Below are positions 26,028 through 35,096 of a DNA stretch of 64,000 nt, in pieces. Positions within the stretch are counted from its first letter, which is position 1, and each line of letters opens with the position of its first letter. Origin of the DNA: Candidatus Sumerlaeota bacterium (GTDB lineage: Bacteria > Sumerlaeota > Sumerlaeia > Sumerlaeales > Sumerlaeaceae); NCBI GenBank assembly GCA_017161655.1, contig JADFCV010000001.1, positions 342,164 through 406,163 on the forward strand, given 5' to 3'. Both the position numbers and the translations under genes were made by a program. The notes beneath the pieces were generated by a model that was not told the origin of the DNA, ran no database searches, and saw nothing but the letters and a program-made list of their open reading frames with translations.

Positions 26028-26983
26028 GTAACGGACGGCGAAAGGTTCGCCTGAGAGTACCGGCGACAACAGCGAATCTTGGTCCCGGGTTCGACTGCCT
26101 TGGACTCGCGCTTCAGTGGTACAACTACATCGAAATCGCCGAGCAAGATGGGAACGAGCCAGCTTTCATCATCGCAGGACGGGAAGCCCCGGACGATTTG
26201 CCGACAGGTCCAGAGAATCTTACATGGCAAGCCATCGCTCGAGTATTTCGTCTGGCGAACACGCCCATGCCTTCCGTGACAGTGCGGGTAACTATCGAGA
26301 CACCTATCGCACGAGGATTAGGGAGCAGTGCTTCGGCGATTGTAGGGGGAATGGCTGCGGCGAACGAATTCCTGGGAAACCCTGTCCCTTCCGATCAGCT
26401 GGTTGCGGAGATGATCGCTATGGAAGGGCACCCTGATAACGTCGTGGCCTGCTATTACGGTGGACTCACGGCTTCGTTGGTCACGGACTCCGAAGTTTAC
26501 GTTCGCAAATATGATCCTGCTGAATCGCTTCGGTGTGTTCTCATTGTTCCAGATTATCGCCTGTCCACCTCAAGTGCGCGGAAGGTGCTGCCGAGTCGAA
26601 TCCCGGTAAAAGACGCCGTCTTCAACCTGGCACGTATCCCCTTTGTGATTGATAAACTGTGCACCGGCGACGTGTCGGGGCTGGACGTCATCATGGATGA
26701 TCGTCTTCACCAGCCTCACCGACGCAAGCTTATAGCCGAGTACGATCTGATCGAAGCAGAGGCAATGCGAGCCGGAGCCGCTGCAGTTTGTCTCAGTGGT
26801 TCCGGACCTACTCTGCTAGCTATTGCTGACGCAGAACGAGCTGACGTCGTTGCAGATAGCGTTCAGCGGATGCTCAATGACGTTGGCAAAAGGTTTCTTG
26901 TTCAGATTGTTGCGCCTGATGCCCAGGGGGTCTGCGTTGAGGACGAAGCAATTCCGGTCCCCCCGGACGAGCCGAGTCCTTAG
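26024..26983 (+). CDS. thrB: homoserine kinase (GHMP family)
   Basis: The 319-residue GHMP kinase shows RVPATTANLGPGFDCLGLAL (motif 1), then ARGLGSSASAIVGGMAAANE (the ATP phosphate loop, motif 2), MEGHPDNVVACYYGG, and AVCLSGSGPTLLAI (motif 3). This set, with EGHPDN, is typical of ThrB rather than other GHMP kinases. It phosphorylates homoserine toward threonine. It is translationally coupled to prs by a 4-bp overlap; no thrA, thrC or hom gene is in the window. Confidence 0.93.
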   Translation: MSNGRRKVRLRVPATTANLGPGFDCLGLALQWYNYIEIAEQDGNEPAFIIAGREAPDDLPTGPENLTWQAIARVFRLANTPMPSVTVRVTIETPIARGLGSSASAIVGGMAAANEFLGNPVPSDQLVAEMIAMEGHPDNVVACYYGGLTASLVTDSEVYVRKYDPAESLRCVLIVPDYRLSTSSARKVLPSRIPVKDAVFNLARIPFVIDKLCTGDVSGLDVIMDDRLHQPHRRKLIAEYDLIEAEAMRAGAAAVCLSGSGPTLLAIADAERADVVADSVQRMLNDVGKRFLVQIVAPDAQGVCVEDEAIPVPPDEPSP

Positions 26984-27090
26984 GCGCATGCGCTTTGAAA
27001 CGTATAGGATCTGCTTGTTTTGTTTTTCCTTTACCAGAGCACGGGTGGCCTTCTCTCTGGCAGCAACCAGACAAAAGCGGAACCGACGAT

Positions 27091-27291
27091 TCACCACTCG
27101 GCAGGCGGCGGGGTCTTGGCTGGCGTCATAGGCTTCGCCGAGGGAGAGAGATCGGGAATAGGATAGGCGGGTGGACCTACGGGCCTTTCTGTTGGAGCCC
27201 AACCAAGTGTGTTTGTGCGCGAATTATATGCGCACCCTCCCAAAATGAGAGAAACAATCATGAGTGTTATGAAAAGAGTCGCCTTCATCAT
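27091..27291 (-). CDS. small lipoprotein of unknown function
   Basis: The 66-residue product has a lipoprotein signal peptide (MMKATLFITLMIVSLILGGC) with a lipobox LGGC whose Cys20 would be lipidated. A short Pro-rich mature part follows (RPVGPPAYPIPD, ending PAKTPPPAEW). An AAAGGGA lies a few bases before the paired ATGs, a good ribosome site. It would be anchored in the inner or outer membrane. It is antisense to the over-extended murG ORF of the track, which is a further reason to start murG at 27331. No family recognised. Confidence 0.8.
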   Translation of the reverse strand: MMKATLFITLMIVSLILGGCAYNSRTNTLGWAPTERPVGPPAYPIPDLSPSAKPMTPAKTPPPAEW

Positions 27292-27330
27292 AAGTCCCTT
27301 TTACATATACACACCGGTAGATGGTCAAGC

Positions 27331-28443
27331 ATGACTAAGAGAGCAAAGCGGAAAGTTCTCATCGCGGCGGGGGGCACTGGGGGACATATCTTGCCGGCTA
27401 TCGCCCTGGGACATGCCCTTGAGGAGCGAGGTGATGTAAGCGTCTCTTACCTTTGTGGCGAGCGCCCTGTCGAACTGGATTTGTACCGGCGCGAGAATAT
27501 AGAGCCGTTCGTTATGCCGGTGCGTCAGCTGGGCAAATCAGTAACGGAGCGGGTTCGTGGCCTTTACGCCGCTGCATCGGTGGCTTGGCATTGCGTGAGG
27601 CTCATTCAGAAGCAAGGCATCGACATTGTCGTTGGCATGGGCGGCTATGTCTCGGGTCCAGCGCTTCTTGCTGGCATTTTGTGTGGTAGCTCTACGGTAA
27701 TCCATGAGGCCAATTCGGTTCCAGGAAAGACAAATCGCTGGGTTGCTCCGTGGGTCACTGCAGTTGCTGTAAATTTCCCTTCCACGGCCTCGCAGCTGCG
27801 AAGCAAACGGTGCCACATTATCGGGATGCCAATCAGAAAACGTATTTGGTGCGGTTCGCGCGAAAAGGGGATAGAACTGTTTCGGCTCGATCCTCGCAAA
27901 CGAACTCTTCTTGTCGTTGGCGGAAGCCAAGGCGCGCGCTATCTCTATCATTCACTTGTGGCATCATTGCCCTTCTTAGATAAGCCAGCGTTTGAAGATT
28001 TGCAGCTCTTGTGGAGCGCAGGGACAAATAATTATGACGAGCTTGTGAGGGCAGTAGATGAGCTCCAACTTCGCTATTTGAACGTGAAAGTTGTTCCTTT
28101 TATAACAGAAATGGAACATGCGCTAGCGTGTGCTGATGCGGCCATTTCACGTGCTGGCGCCAGTACCATTGCAGAGCTGCTCGCAACAGGTGTGTACGCC
28201 CTCTATATTCCTCTTCCGTCCGCAATCTATGATCACCAGCGGCGCAACGCCGAGGAGCTTGTGCGAGCAGGGGTTGGTATGATGCTCCTTGAGCAAGAGA
28301 TGTCGCCTGAGCGTGTTGCATCGCGAGTTGAACAGCTCTTTGCCGATGCTCCGAACAGACGAGAGGCGGTGAAAGAAGCCGGGGAAATTCACCGCATGGC
28401 TGCCAGCAAACTGGCGAATTTGGTTTGCGAAATGCCTGCTTGA
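27331..28443 (+). CDS. murG: UDP-N-acetylglucosamine--undecaprenyl-diphospho-MurNAc-pentapeptide GlcNAc transferase
   Basis: The 370-residue GT28 enzyme has KVLIAAGGTGGHILPAIALG at the start (G-loop 1 with the catalytic His), then VVGMGGYVSGPALLAG and IHEANSVPGKTNRW. The C-terminal domain carries LLVVGGSQGARYLYHSL and the donor-binding ISRAGASTIAELLATGVYALYIPLP region. It makes lipid II on the inner face of the cytoplasmic membrane. The start at 27331 is chosen from the conserved KVLIAAGG opening; the track's 112 extra residues overlap the opposite-strand lipoprotein. Here murG is outside any mra/fts cluster. Confidence 0.95.
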   Translation: MTKRAKRKVLIAAGGTGGHILPAIALGHALEERGDVSVSYLCGERPVELDLYRRENIEPFVMPVRQLGKSVTERVRGLYAAASVAWHCVRLIQKQGIDIVVGMGGYVSGPALLAGILCGSSTVIHEANSVPGKTNRWVAPWVTAVAVNFPSTASQLRSKRCHIIGMPIRKRIWCGSREKGIELFRLDPRKRTLLVVGGSQGARYLYHSLVASLPFLDKPAFEDLQLLWSAGTNNYDELVRAVDELQLRYLNVKVVPFITEMEHALACADAAISRAGASTIAELLATGVYALYIPLPSAIYDHQRRNAEELVRAGVGMMLLEQEMSPERVASRVEQLFADAPNRREAVKEAGEIHRMAASKLANLVCEMPA

Positions 28444-29029
28444 ACAAGCAACGGGGGATGGTTCGCATCCCATGCGGCTCTATGCTTATTACGCGTGGCG
28501 ACTAGATGTGGTGGAAAGGTTCGCCTCCCCGCCGCTGGCGAGCACGAGTCGGGTTGTATCAGGGACATTAGAAGCAATGTGAATTCGAAATCACGATCTC
28601 CTCACCTCCTGTGTCGCGGGCCGAAGAAGTCTGACGAAACTGGTTACTTGAGCTAGAATAGAACCGGCCTATGTTTGCAGGGCTTCTTGTCTTCCTACGT
28701 AGGCAAATGCAGCGTATGCGCTCCAACGGTACAACAACGACACCCCTAGGCCGGCCGATCATTATATGCCGTGAGGCGTGTCCCGACAGCATATCCTTTA
28801 GGACTCAGGAAGCCCCGAAAACCGCAAGATTTGTGAGCAATGGAGACCTGGAAAAGTCTTTGTGAGACTGTTAGATTGGCTCACAATGCATGATCTTGCG
28901 AGAGCCGGCAAAGATAGCTTCGCAAAGTACTTCTCATCCCTGTTTGTTCGATACCGAAAAGCCACTCGAACACGAACCGAATCCCTCTGTAGCAGAAATA
29001 AGAGGATGACTCGACGGGTGAGACACAGC
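28444..29029. other. long intergenic region between murG and the radical SAM gene
   Basis: No convincing protein gene lies here. Directly after murG there is a hairpin GGGATG-GTTCG-CATCCC (28455-28471) without a U-run, so it is at best a weak terminator. A promoter-like pair is described separately at 28631-28659. A 64-codon plus-strand ORF (28671-28865) begins just after it, but its composition is arginine- and threonine-rich and unlike a protein. I checked by eye for TPP, cobalamin and SAM riboswitch cores and for SRP and tmRNA landmarks and saw none. Confidence 0.5.
28631..28659 (+). promoter_or_regulatory. sigma-70-like promoter candidate upstream of radical SAM gene
   Basis: CTGACG (28631-28636, 4 of 6 to TTGACA), a 17-bp spacer and TAGAAT (28654-28659, 5 of 6 to TATAAT) form a good housekeeping-type promoter on the plus strand. 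Transcription would start near 28666 and leave a leader of about 360 nt before the preferred ATG at 29030. This is pattern matching only. Confidence 0.4.
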
Positions 29030-30400
29030 ATGAGGAGCACGAAAGAGTACTACACGCCGGACCTTGCTCGGCTAAAGAATCTCTCCACTGAGGCCAAGGT
29101 TATTCCTTTAGCCGAAGCGACAGCGTTGTTGGACGGTGGCGAGCTTCCTTCACTGTCCCTCGCTGAGGTCGCCAGTCTCGTAAAAACCGTTCTTCAAGAC
29201 CCTGGTGGCGAGGTGACGCGTCTTATCCTCGAGAAAGCGAGCGCCGTACGGCGTGCACTCTTCGGCGACGCTGTGGTTCCTATGGCCCCTGTCGAAATCG
29301 CTAATACTTGTGCATCAGATTGTGTCTTTTGTGGATGGCGGATTTCTAACCGCGAGATGAAGCGCCTCCGCATGCCAGATGACCTTATTCTGCTTCAGGT
29401 CGACTACCTATTGGAACTCGGCATTCACTATATCGAGTTCGTTTCGGGAGATGACTTAACAGCGGTTCGTCAGCAGCTGCCTCGATTGCTCGCCGAAACG
29501 CAGAAGCTCTTCGAAAGTCGCCGTATCCACGGCAAGACATGTTTTTGCACGATGGCCCTCACCGAGCGGCAATATGTGGACCTGCGCGACGCTGGGGCGG
29601 ATGCTATGATTGTGTGGCAAGAGACGTATGACCCAGAGGTTTTCAGGCAGTATGTGACCGACGGGCCAAAGTCTTTTGGCATCCGTGATGATTGGAGTTT
29701 AAACCCGGGTGGCGACGGATGGCTTTTTCGCTATCAGTCGCAAGAGCGCGCTTTGCGCGCAGGACTCGAAGTGGCTCTTGGAACGATGCTTGGGTTGAAT
29801 CCTGATCTTACGTTTGAGTTTGTTGCAACTGTCGACCATGCGCGGTATTTGTTGGAGAATTATCCAATCACAGCGGATCACCCCCTCATTATCGGCATGC
29901 CCATTTGGAATCCTATTCCTACGCGCTCAGCGGATTTGCGCCGTGATGATTTACCGAGTATGGAGCAAGTGTTTCCCTTGTTCGCAGCTTTGTACTTGCT
30001 CAGCTTGCCTTCGCCGGCGACGTGGGTCTTTCCCAATTGTCGTGTGCCGCTCTCTGTTCAGGTCGAAGCAGCGCGCGTCGCGGGAGCTTTTACCTCTACG
30101 GAAGTCAAGCTGGGACCAGGAGGATATCTACCGTCGGTCATTCACAAAATGGAAATGCGTGGGGAGGATACACTTGCTCTTCGCAAGCGGTTGGCCACAC
30201 TGCTTCGCGACGCGGGCGAGAATGTGGACGAGTTAGCGCGCTCGCTCGACGAGCGAGAGCAATTCGTGCACCACTACCACGCTCATGAGACCTACCTGCG
30301 AGCGCTGGCACAGGCTGGACTGCAGGTCGTGAGGGGTGTGCGCATTCCGGCCTCCCCTGAAGCTGCTTCTACGGACGGGCACGCCGTGGCGTACAGTTAG
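29030..30400 (+). CDS. radical SAM protein of the ThiH/HydG/BioB-like group
   Basis: The 456-residue protein has the radical SAM motif CASDCVFCGW (Cys94, Cys98, Cys101) preceded by PVEIANTC, as in ThiH and HydG (PxxIxNxC). WQETYDPEVFRQY matches the ThiH QETY segment. The rest is a TIM-barrel-like domain and a C-terminal helical region (MRGEDTLALRKRL). No C-terminal Cys triad as in HydG is visible. It could be a 2-iminoacetate synthase or a related enzyme; no thiamin or hydrogenase maturation genes are near. I use ATG 29030 because the track's N-terminal 56 residues (from GTG 28862) look like random, arginine-rich sequence. Confidence 0.75.
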   Translation: MRSTKEYYTPDLARLKNLSTEAKVIPLAEATALLDGGELPSLSLAEVASLVKTVLQDPGGEVTRLILEKASAVRRALFGDAVVPMAPVEIANTCASDCVFCGWRISNREMKRLRMPDDLILLQVDYLLELGIHYIEFVSGDDLTAVRQQLPRLLAETQKLFESRRIHGKTCFCTMALTERQYVDLRDAGADAMIVWQETYDPEVFRQYVTDGPKSFGIRDDWSLNPGGDGWLFRYQSQERALRAGLEVALGTMLGLNPDLTFEFVATVDHARYLLENYPITADHPLIIGMPIWNPIPTRSADLRRDDLPSMEQVFPLFAALYLLSLPSPATWVFPNCRVPLSVQVEAARVAGAFTSTEVKLGPGGYLPSVIHKMEMRGEDTLALRKRLATLLRDAGENVDELARSLDEREQFVHHYHAHETYLRALAQAGLQVVRGVRIPASPEAASTDGHAVAYS

Positions 30401-30402
30401 AG

Positions 30403-30909
30403 TTAGCGCACGCGTCCGAAGTCGTCTTCCACTCGTACGATGTCATCCTCATCGCTAGGAAAGGACGGATCTACACTTTGCCAGATTTCAGCGATTCGTC
30501 CCCACCCCTGGAGACCGGTGAGTCGATGCCACGCACCGCATGGAATACGAATGATCTCACCCGTGTTGAAGACAAGGGATTCAAGGCTTGAGCCGTCTGG
30601 GCCAATTTCGATTTTTACCGGGCCGTCAATCACACGCCAATGCTCGCTGCGCCGATGGTGATATTGAAGTGATAGACGTTTGCCGGGTGCTACGAGCAAA
30701 ATTTTCGGATCGAGGCGGAGGCCAGTGTCAAAACGAGGGACTTCTGTGTCTTTCCAATAGGCTTCGTAAAAGCGCTGAAGACAGTTTTCGCTAAACCGCA
30801 AAAAGCCTCCCCACGGCCGATCCGCGGATGAGAGGTCTTCCAATATTTCGAGACCAAAACCTCTCGCCTCAGCTTTCAGGCGCTCAAAAAGCCAATGTTT
30901 TAGTTCCAC
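30403..30909 (-). CDS. stand-alone mannose-6-phosphate isomerase type II cupin
   Basis: The 168-residue protein matches the C-terminal isomerase domain of bifunctional ManC/AlgA. The cupin metal motif is LSLQYHHRRSEHWRVIDGPVKIEI, with IRIPCGAWHRLTG as the second cupin motif and DEDDIVRVEDDFGR as the typical end. The N-terminal ~50 residues (LKHWLFERLKAEARGF) are extra. It would interconvert mannose-6-phosphate and fructose-6-phosphate, or act as a related sugar-phosphate cupin. The nucleotidyltransferase half is absent. It is convergent with the radical SAM gene, 2 bp apart. Confidence 0.85.
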   Translation of the reverse strand: MELKHWLFERLKAEARGFGLEILEDLSSADRPWGGFLRFSENCLQRFYEAYWKDTEVPRFDTGLRLDPKILLVAPGKRLSLQYHHRRSEHWRVIDGPVKIEIGPDGSSLESLVFNTGEIIRIPCGAWHRLTGLQGWGRIAEIWQSVDPSFPSDEDDIVRVEDDFGRVR

Positions 30910-31011
30910 TTTTTTCTAACTCCTTCCTGGGAAAGCTAACTCCTTGATCTAGGATTCAAGCGGGTTTGCAACATCCAAAGGTCACTCCCGCAAACGACTA
31001 TTTGAACCTAT

Positions 31012-33261
31012 CTAGAGAAGGTCATAAGGATCGACGTCTACGACAATTTGAATTTTGCTGTGACCTCTCGTCTTTGAGAACGCCTCGATCGCTTGCCGCG
31101 TGATTTTTCGCATCTCTGTAGCATGATCCCCACGCATTAAGGCGCGCCAACGATATTTGCCCTCCAGTTTTTGCAACGGAGCTGGGGTGGGGCCCAGAAC
31201 GGTGATCTGATCGCGATGCGGGTAAGCCAGGTCCTTGAGAATGCCGACGAATTGACGGAAGAGGTCTTCGCTTATCTCCGGATCGGATCCGACTCCAAGA
31301 AATGCAATCAGTCGAGAAAATGGTGGAAATCGCAAAACTTTGCGCACGCGAATCTCCTTTTCGAAGAATCCCGCATAATCATGGTTCTGTGCATAGCGCA
31401 CGGCGTAGTGATAGGGCACGTACGTCTGAATCATGACTTTGCCAGGAGAGTCGCCTCGGCCTGCTCTCCCAGCCACTTGTGTCAGCAAGGAAAAAGCTCG
31501 TTCTGCTGCGCGAAAATCTGGTTGAAAAAGCGACACATCCGCAAGGGGCACCACCACCAACGCAATCCCTTCGACATGTATGCCCCGCGCGATCATCTGT
31601 GTCCCGATGATAATGTCCACTTCTCTGCGGCAGATTTTCTCCCATGTTTCAATGTGGGCGGTGCGCCTACGCATGGTATCGAAATCGATCCGTAGAAGCC
31701 TTTTTTCCGGAAAGAGACGAGCTAATTCTTCCTCGATACGCTGAGTGCCCACACCAACCATCGAGAGCTCGCTGTTTTCGCAATAGGGACAAGTCGTCGG
31801 ACGTCGCTGCGAGAAGCCGCAATAGTGGCACACCAAACGGTCGCCGACCTTGTGATAGGTGAGCGCCACGTCGCAATGTTCGCAAGAAAGAGACCGTTTG
31901 CATTCCAGGCAGATGACAAAGTTAAAAAAACCACGCCGATTAAGAAAAACCAGTACCTGATTGCCATCGGCCAGGGCTGCTTTCATAGCAGCAACGACCT
32001 CGGGAACCAGCAAGGCAGTCTCTTGTTCCATCTGGACCTTTTCTGTAAGATCAATAATCGAAATCGGCGGAAGAGGGCGCCCGTCAATGCGCTCTTTCAG
32101 AGTCAACAGCTCAAACTTGCCTGTCACCGCTTTATGATAGGTTTCGACGCTAGGCGTAGCGCTTCCGAGTAAGACTGCGGCATCTTTTAAATGAGCGTGG
32201 ACAATCGCGACGTCTCGAGCATGATAGCGCGGCGCCGTGTCTTGCTTGTATGTTGGCTCATGCTCTTCATCCACGATAATGATGCGAAGGTTTTGCAGTG
32301 GAGCAAAAACAGCCGAGCGCGCACCAATCAGGATGCGACATTGCCCTTTCTCAATGCGCAACCATAGATCGAACTTTTGGCCCAGTGTAAGGCGCGAATG
32401 ATAGACTCCGACAAGTTCTCCAAATCGTCTGCGAAAACGATCTACGGTCTGCGGAGTCAGCGAGATTTCTGGTACGAGAACAATCGCAGACCCACCCTGT
32501 TCCACTGCGTGTGCAATGGCCTGAAGATAGATTTCTGTTTTCCCACTCCCCGTGACTCCATGAAGAAGGAAGGTTCGGTGCTTCCGTAAGTCGAGCTGAG
32601 ACTTGACCGCCTGGAGGACTTGGCGCTGCGCATGAGTCAGTTCCAGTGGCGCTTCAGCTTCCAGCCTTCCAGGATAGTCGTCGTGGCGCTCGACAACCTC
32701 CTCTCTCCATTCCAAGATACCAGCACTGAAAAGTCTGCGTAGGACAGAATCCGACACTCCTAGCGAAGAGCGTAGTTCTTCTGCTGAAGCCTCGCCGCCG
32801 CGGTTCTTCAGCCATTTGACGACAGCAGCTTGTTTGGGAGTGAGCTGCGTCGGGGCTATGTCTTTCTCAACTAGGCACAGCCGTCGCTGGGTTTTCGAAG
32901 AGACCTCATTGAAACCAATAAAGGAAACGCATGCTAATGTTTGACCGAACGGAGCGAGATAGTACTCGCTCATCCAACGAGCTAAATCAAACGACCCATG
33001 ATCGAGCAAAAACTCCGGAGTGATAACGCGCTCGATTGGCCGGATCTTCCCAAGGGGAAGTGCGTCGACGGTGCTTTTCAAACTAACGATGCATCCTCGA
33101 ACACGCCGTTTTCCAAAAGGAACAACAACCAAACGCCCTGCACGAGCAGATGATTCAAGCAGCGGAGGGACCTCGTAGGTGAACAGTCCATCAACGGGTT
33201 CGTCCACTGCAACGTCAGCGTAGAGCTTTGGTGTCCTCTCGTTCACTTGCATCGGCGGCAT
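31012..33261 (-). CDS. priA: primosomal replication protein N' (PriA helicase)
   Basis: The protein (749 residues from ATG 33261) has a 3'-DNA-binding domain (YADVAVDEPVDGLFTYEVP), a winged-helix region, and the helicase core. Walker A is LLHGVTGSGKTEIYLQ, motif II is DEEHEPTYKQD and motif III LGSATPSVET. The zinc region holds eight Cys including CLECKRSLSCEHC and CHYCGF. QVAGRAGRGDSPG is motif VI. PriA restarts stalled replication forks. The track start (GTG 33393) adds 44 residues with no homologous look and leaves almost no room before divergent plsY; ATG 33261 or 33252 is likelier. Start is uncertain. Confidence 0.94.
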   Translation of the reverse strand: MPPMQVNERTPKLYADVAVDEPVDGLFTYEVPPLLESSARAGRLVVVPFGKRRVRGCIVSLKSTVDALPLGKIRPIERVITPEFLLDHGSFDLARWMSEYYLAPFGQTLACVSFIGFNEVSSKTQRRLCLVEKDIAPTQLTPKQAAVVKWLKNRGGEASAEELRSSLGVSDSVLRRLFSAGILEWREEVVERHDDYPGRLEAEAPLELTHAQRQVLQAVKSQLDLRKHRTFLLHGVTGSGKTEIYLQAIAHAVEQGGSAIVLVPEISLTPQTVDRFRRRFGELVGVYHSRLTLGQKFDLWLRIEKGQCRILIGARSAVFAPLQNLRIIIVDEEHEPTYKQDTAPRYHARDVAIVHAHLKDAAVLLGSATPSVETYHKAVTGKFELLTLKERIDGRPLPPISIIDLTEKVQMEQETALLVPEVVAAMKAALADGNQVLVFLNRRGFFNFVICLECKRSLSCEHCDVALTYHKVGDRLVCHYCGFSQRRPTTCPYCENSELSMVGVGTQRIEEELARLFPEKRLLRIDFDTMRRRTAHIETWEKICRREVDIIIGTQMIARGIHVEGIALVVVPLADVSLFQPDFRAAERAFSLLTQVAGRAGRGDSPGKVMIQTYVPYHYAVRYAQNHDYAGFFEKEIRVRKVLRFPPFSRLIAFLGVGSDPEISEDLFRQFVGILKDLAYPHRDQITVLGPTPAPLQKLEGKYRWRALMRGDHATEMRKITRQAIEAFSKTRGHSKIQIVVDVDPYDLL

Positions 33262-33423
33262 GTCAGTGCGCGGGACAATCCTGGAGTGTTGTCCCGCGAA
33301 TCCATTTGGAGTCGGATGCCATCTAGCATTTCCGCTCTTGCGGTTTGGTACAAGCGCAATGTTGGTTAAGGGCCGTACTGGTTTTTCTTGCACAGGATAA
33401 CGCTTCTAACGCATCTACATGCC

Positions 33424-34086
33424 ATGCGCTTGATACTAGGTTGGATCCTTAGTTATGTCTTCGGTTCGATTCCCACAGGCTTGCTTGTGGCGAAATTGGC
33501 TGGTGATCTCGATATCCGCGACTATGGAAGCGGCAATATCGGAGCAACAAACGTTGCACGAGTCCTGGGGAAAAAGTGGGGAGCCATTGTGCTGGCGCTT
33601 GATATTCTCAAGGGATTCGTGCCAGTGGCGATTATTCCCTCACTTCTGGGATTACCCACGCGGGAGACTGGATTGGTCGAGATCACAATCGGTGCCGCTG
33701 CAGTTTTGGGGCATTGCTTTAGTGTCTTTCTTCGCCTCAAGGGTGGCAAGGGTGTGGCCACAGCAATCGGTGTTTTTCTAGCCATAGCTCCACTGCAAAT
33801 TATCCTGCTAACAGTCATTGGACTTATTCTCATTGCTTGGAAAGGCTACGTGTCGTTAGCGTCCATTCTTTGTGCCGCGCTTTTGCCTTTCTTCTTGTAT
33901 TTCTCGCACCAGCCACTCGCTGTGCTCCTTGTCGCAGAGATCCTTGCTGCGCTCGTGATTATTAAGCACTGGTCAAACATGCTAAGGTTGGTCCGAGGTG
34001 AGGAGATTCCTGTTTGGCAGGAATCCCCCAATGAAAAGGACAGCGAGCATATTCCAATCACACGGGACGGAGACAGGAACGCCTGA
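33424..34086 (+). CDS. plsY: acyl-phosphate:glycerol-3-phosphate acyltransferase
   Basis: The 220-residue multi-span protein has SYVFGSIPTGLLVAKL (motif 1), DIRDYGSGNIGATNVARVLG (motif 2, the GSGNxGxTN signature) and GHCFSVFLRLKGGKGVATAIG (motif 3). It acylates glycerol-3-phosphate from acyl-phosphate, the first step of phospholipid synthesis, and sits in the inner membrane. The ATG at 33424 is used; the track's 12 extra residues have no membrane character. gpsA, which makes its substrate, follows after 2 bp. Confidence 0.95.
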   Translation: MRLILGWILSYVFGSIPTGLLVAKLAGDLDIRDYGSGNIGATNVARVLGKKWGAIVLALDILKGFVPVAIIPSLLGLPTRETGLVEITIGAAAVLGHCFSVFLRLKGGKGVATAIGVFLAIAPLQIILLTVIGLILIAWKGYVSLASILCAALLPFFLYFSHQPLAVLLVAEILAALVIIKHWSNMLRLVRGEEIPVWQESPNEKDSEHIPITRDGDRNA

Positions 34087-34088
34087 CC

Positions 34089-35096
34089 ATGGAACGAATA
34101 ACAGTCTTCGGCGCAGGCGCGTGGGGGGCAACGCTTGCGGATCTCTTGGCGCGAAAAGGATTTCCTGTCAAAGTCTGGGACGTCGATGTTGAACTGCTTG
34201 CTCAATTAGCGACGACACGTCGCCGCGGCAAACCACCTGCTTTAGTTGTGCATGAATCCGTTGCTTTTGAAAAGGACCTGGCTGCTGCTGCGGTTGATGC
34301 TGACGTCTGGGTTTGCGTTGTTCCGTCGTTTGCTGTGAGGGAGCTGTGTCGAAATCTTCGAGCCAGCATGGGGGGAGTGGGGCAGCGCGTCTTTGTAAAC
34401 TGCGCCAAGGGTATAGAAGAAATTACGCTAGCGACCCCCAGCGTCATTTATGCAGAAGAATTTGGACAACAGCATTTGGCACGCTACGCAGTGTTATCAG
34501 GGCCAAGTCACGCGGAAGAGGTTTGTTTGGGAATTCCCACCAGCGTCGTGTCTGCTTCCGACGACGTGGCGACGGCACGTCGGGTTCAATCTCTTTTCGG
34601 GACCCGTGTTTTTCGTGTCTACACGCAAGAAGACCGCATTGGGGTGGAGATGGGGGCAGCTCTCAAGAATGTCATTGCTATTGCTGCGGGAGCGTGTGAC
34701 GGACTCGGTTTTGGCGACAACACGAAGGCGGCACTCATCACCCGCGGCCTGGCGGAGATCACTCGTGCAGCATGCGCCTTGGGGGCGTCACCTCAGACTC
34801 TTGCAGGACTTGCAGGCTTAGGAGACCTTATTGTCACTGCAATGAGCCGACACAGTCGCAACAGGCTCTTTGGTGAACTTTTGGCCAGGGGGCGAAGTGT
34901 CACAGACGCCTTAAAAGAAGTCGGTGCCGTCGTGGAAGGGTATCGGACTTGCCGTTCGGCTCACATGCTCAGTCAGAAAATTGGAGTGGACATGCCAATT
35001 ACGGCGGCGATTTATGGAGTGCTGTTTGAAGGTACAAGCATTCAAGACGCGACGGCCCAACTACTTGACCGAGACCCAAAACCTGAGATCTACTAG
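34089..35096 (+). CDS. gpsA: glycerol-3-phosphate dehydrogenase [NAD(P)+]
   Basis: The 335-residue enzyme starts with the NAD(P) motif ITVFGAGAWGATLADLLARKG, then VNCAKGIEEITL, LSGPSHAEEVCLG, and the active-site helix VEMGAALKNVIAIAAGACDGLGFGDNTKAALITRG with the catalytic Lys. It reduces dihydroxyacetone phosphate to sn-glycerol-3-phosphate for plsY, which lies just upstream, a common bacterial pairing. It overlaps the convergent GT2 gene by 4 bp at the 3' end. Confidence 0.96.
   Translation: MERITVFGAGAWGATLADLLARKGFPVKVWDVDVELLAQLATTRRRGKPPALVVHESVAFEKDLAAAAVDADVWVCVVPSFAVRELCRNLRASMGGVGQRVFVNCAKGIEEITLATPSVIYAEEFGQQHLARYAVLSGPSHAEEVCLGIPTSVVSASDDVATARRVQSLFGTRVFRVYTQEDRIGVEMGAALKNVIAIAAGACDGLGFGDNTKAALITRGLAEITRAACALGASPQTLAGLAGLGDLIVTAMSRHSRNRLFGELLARGRSVTDALKEVGAVVEGYRTCRSAHMLSQKIGVDMPITAAIYGVLFEGTSIQDATAQLLDRDPKPEIY

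Noticed and set aside
26995-27330. 5' extension of the murG ORF
   Set aside because: It overlaps the opposite-strand lipoprotein gene and is low-complexity, arginine-rich. The conserved MurG opening begins at 27331.
28671-28865. 64-codon ORF just after the promoter-like signal
   Set aside because: Not annotated as a gene because its composition is not protein-like and no ribosome site is visible; it is kept only as part of the leader finding.
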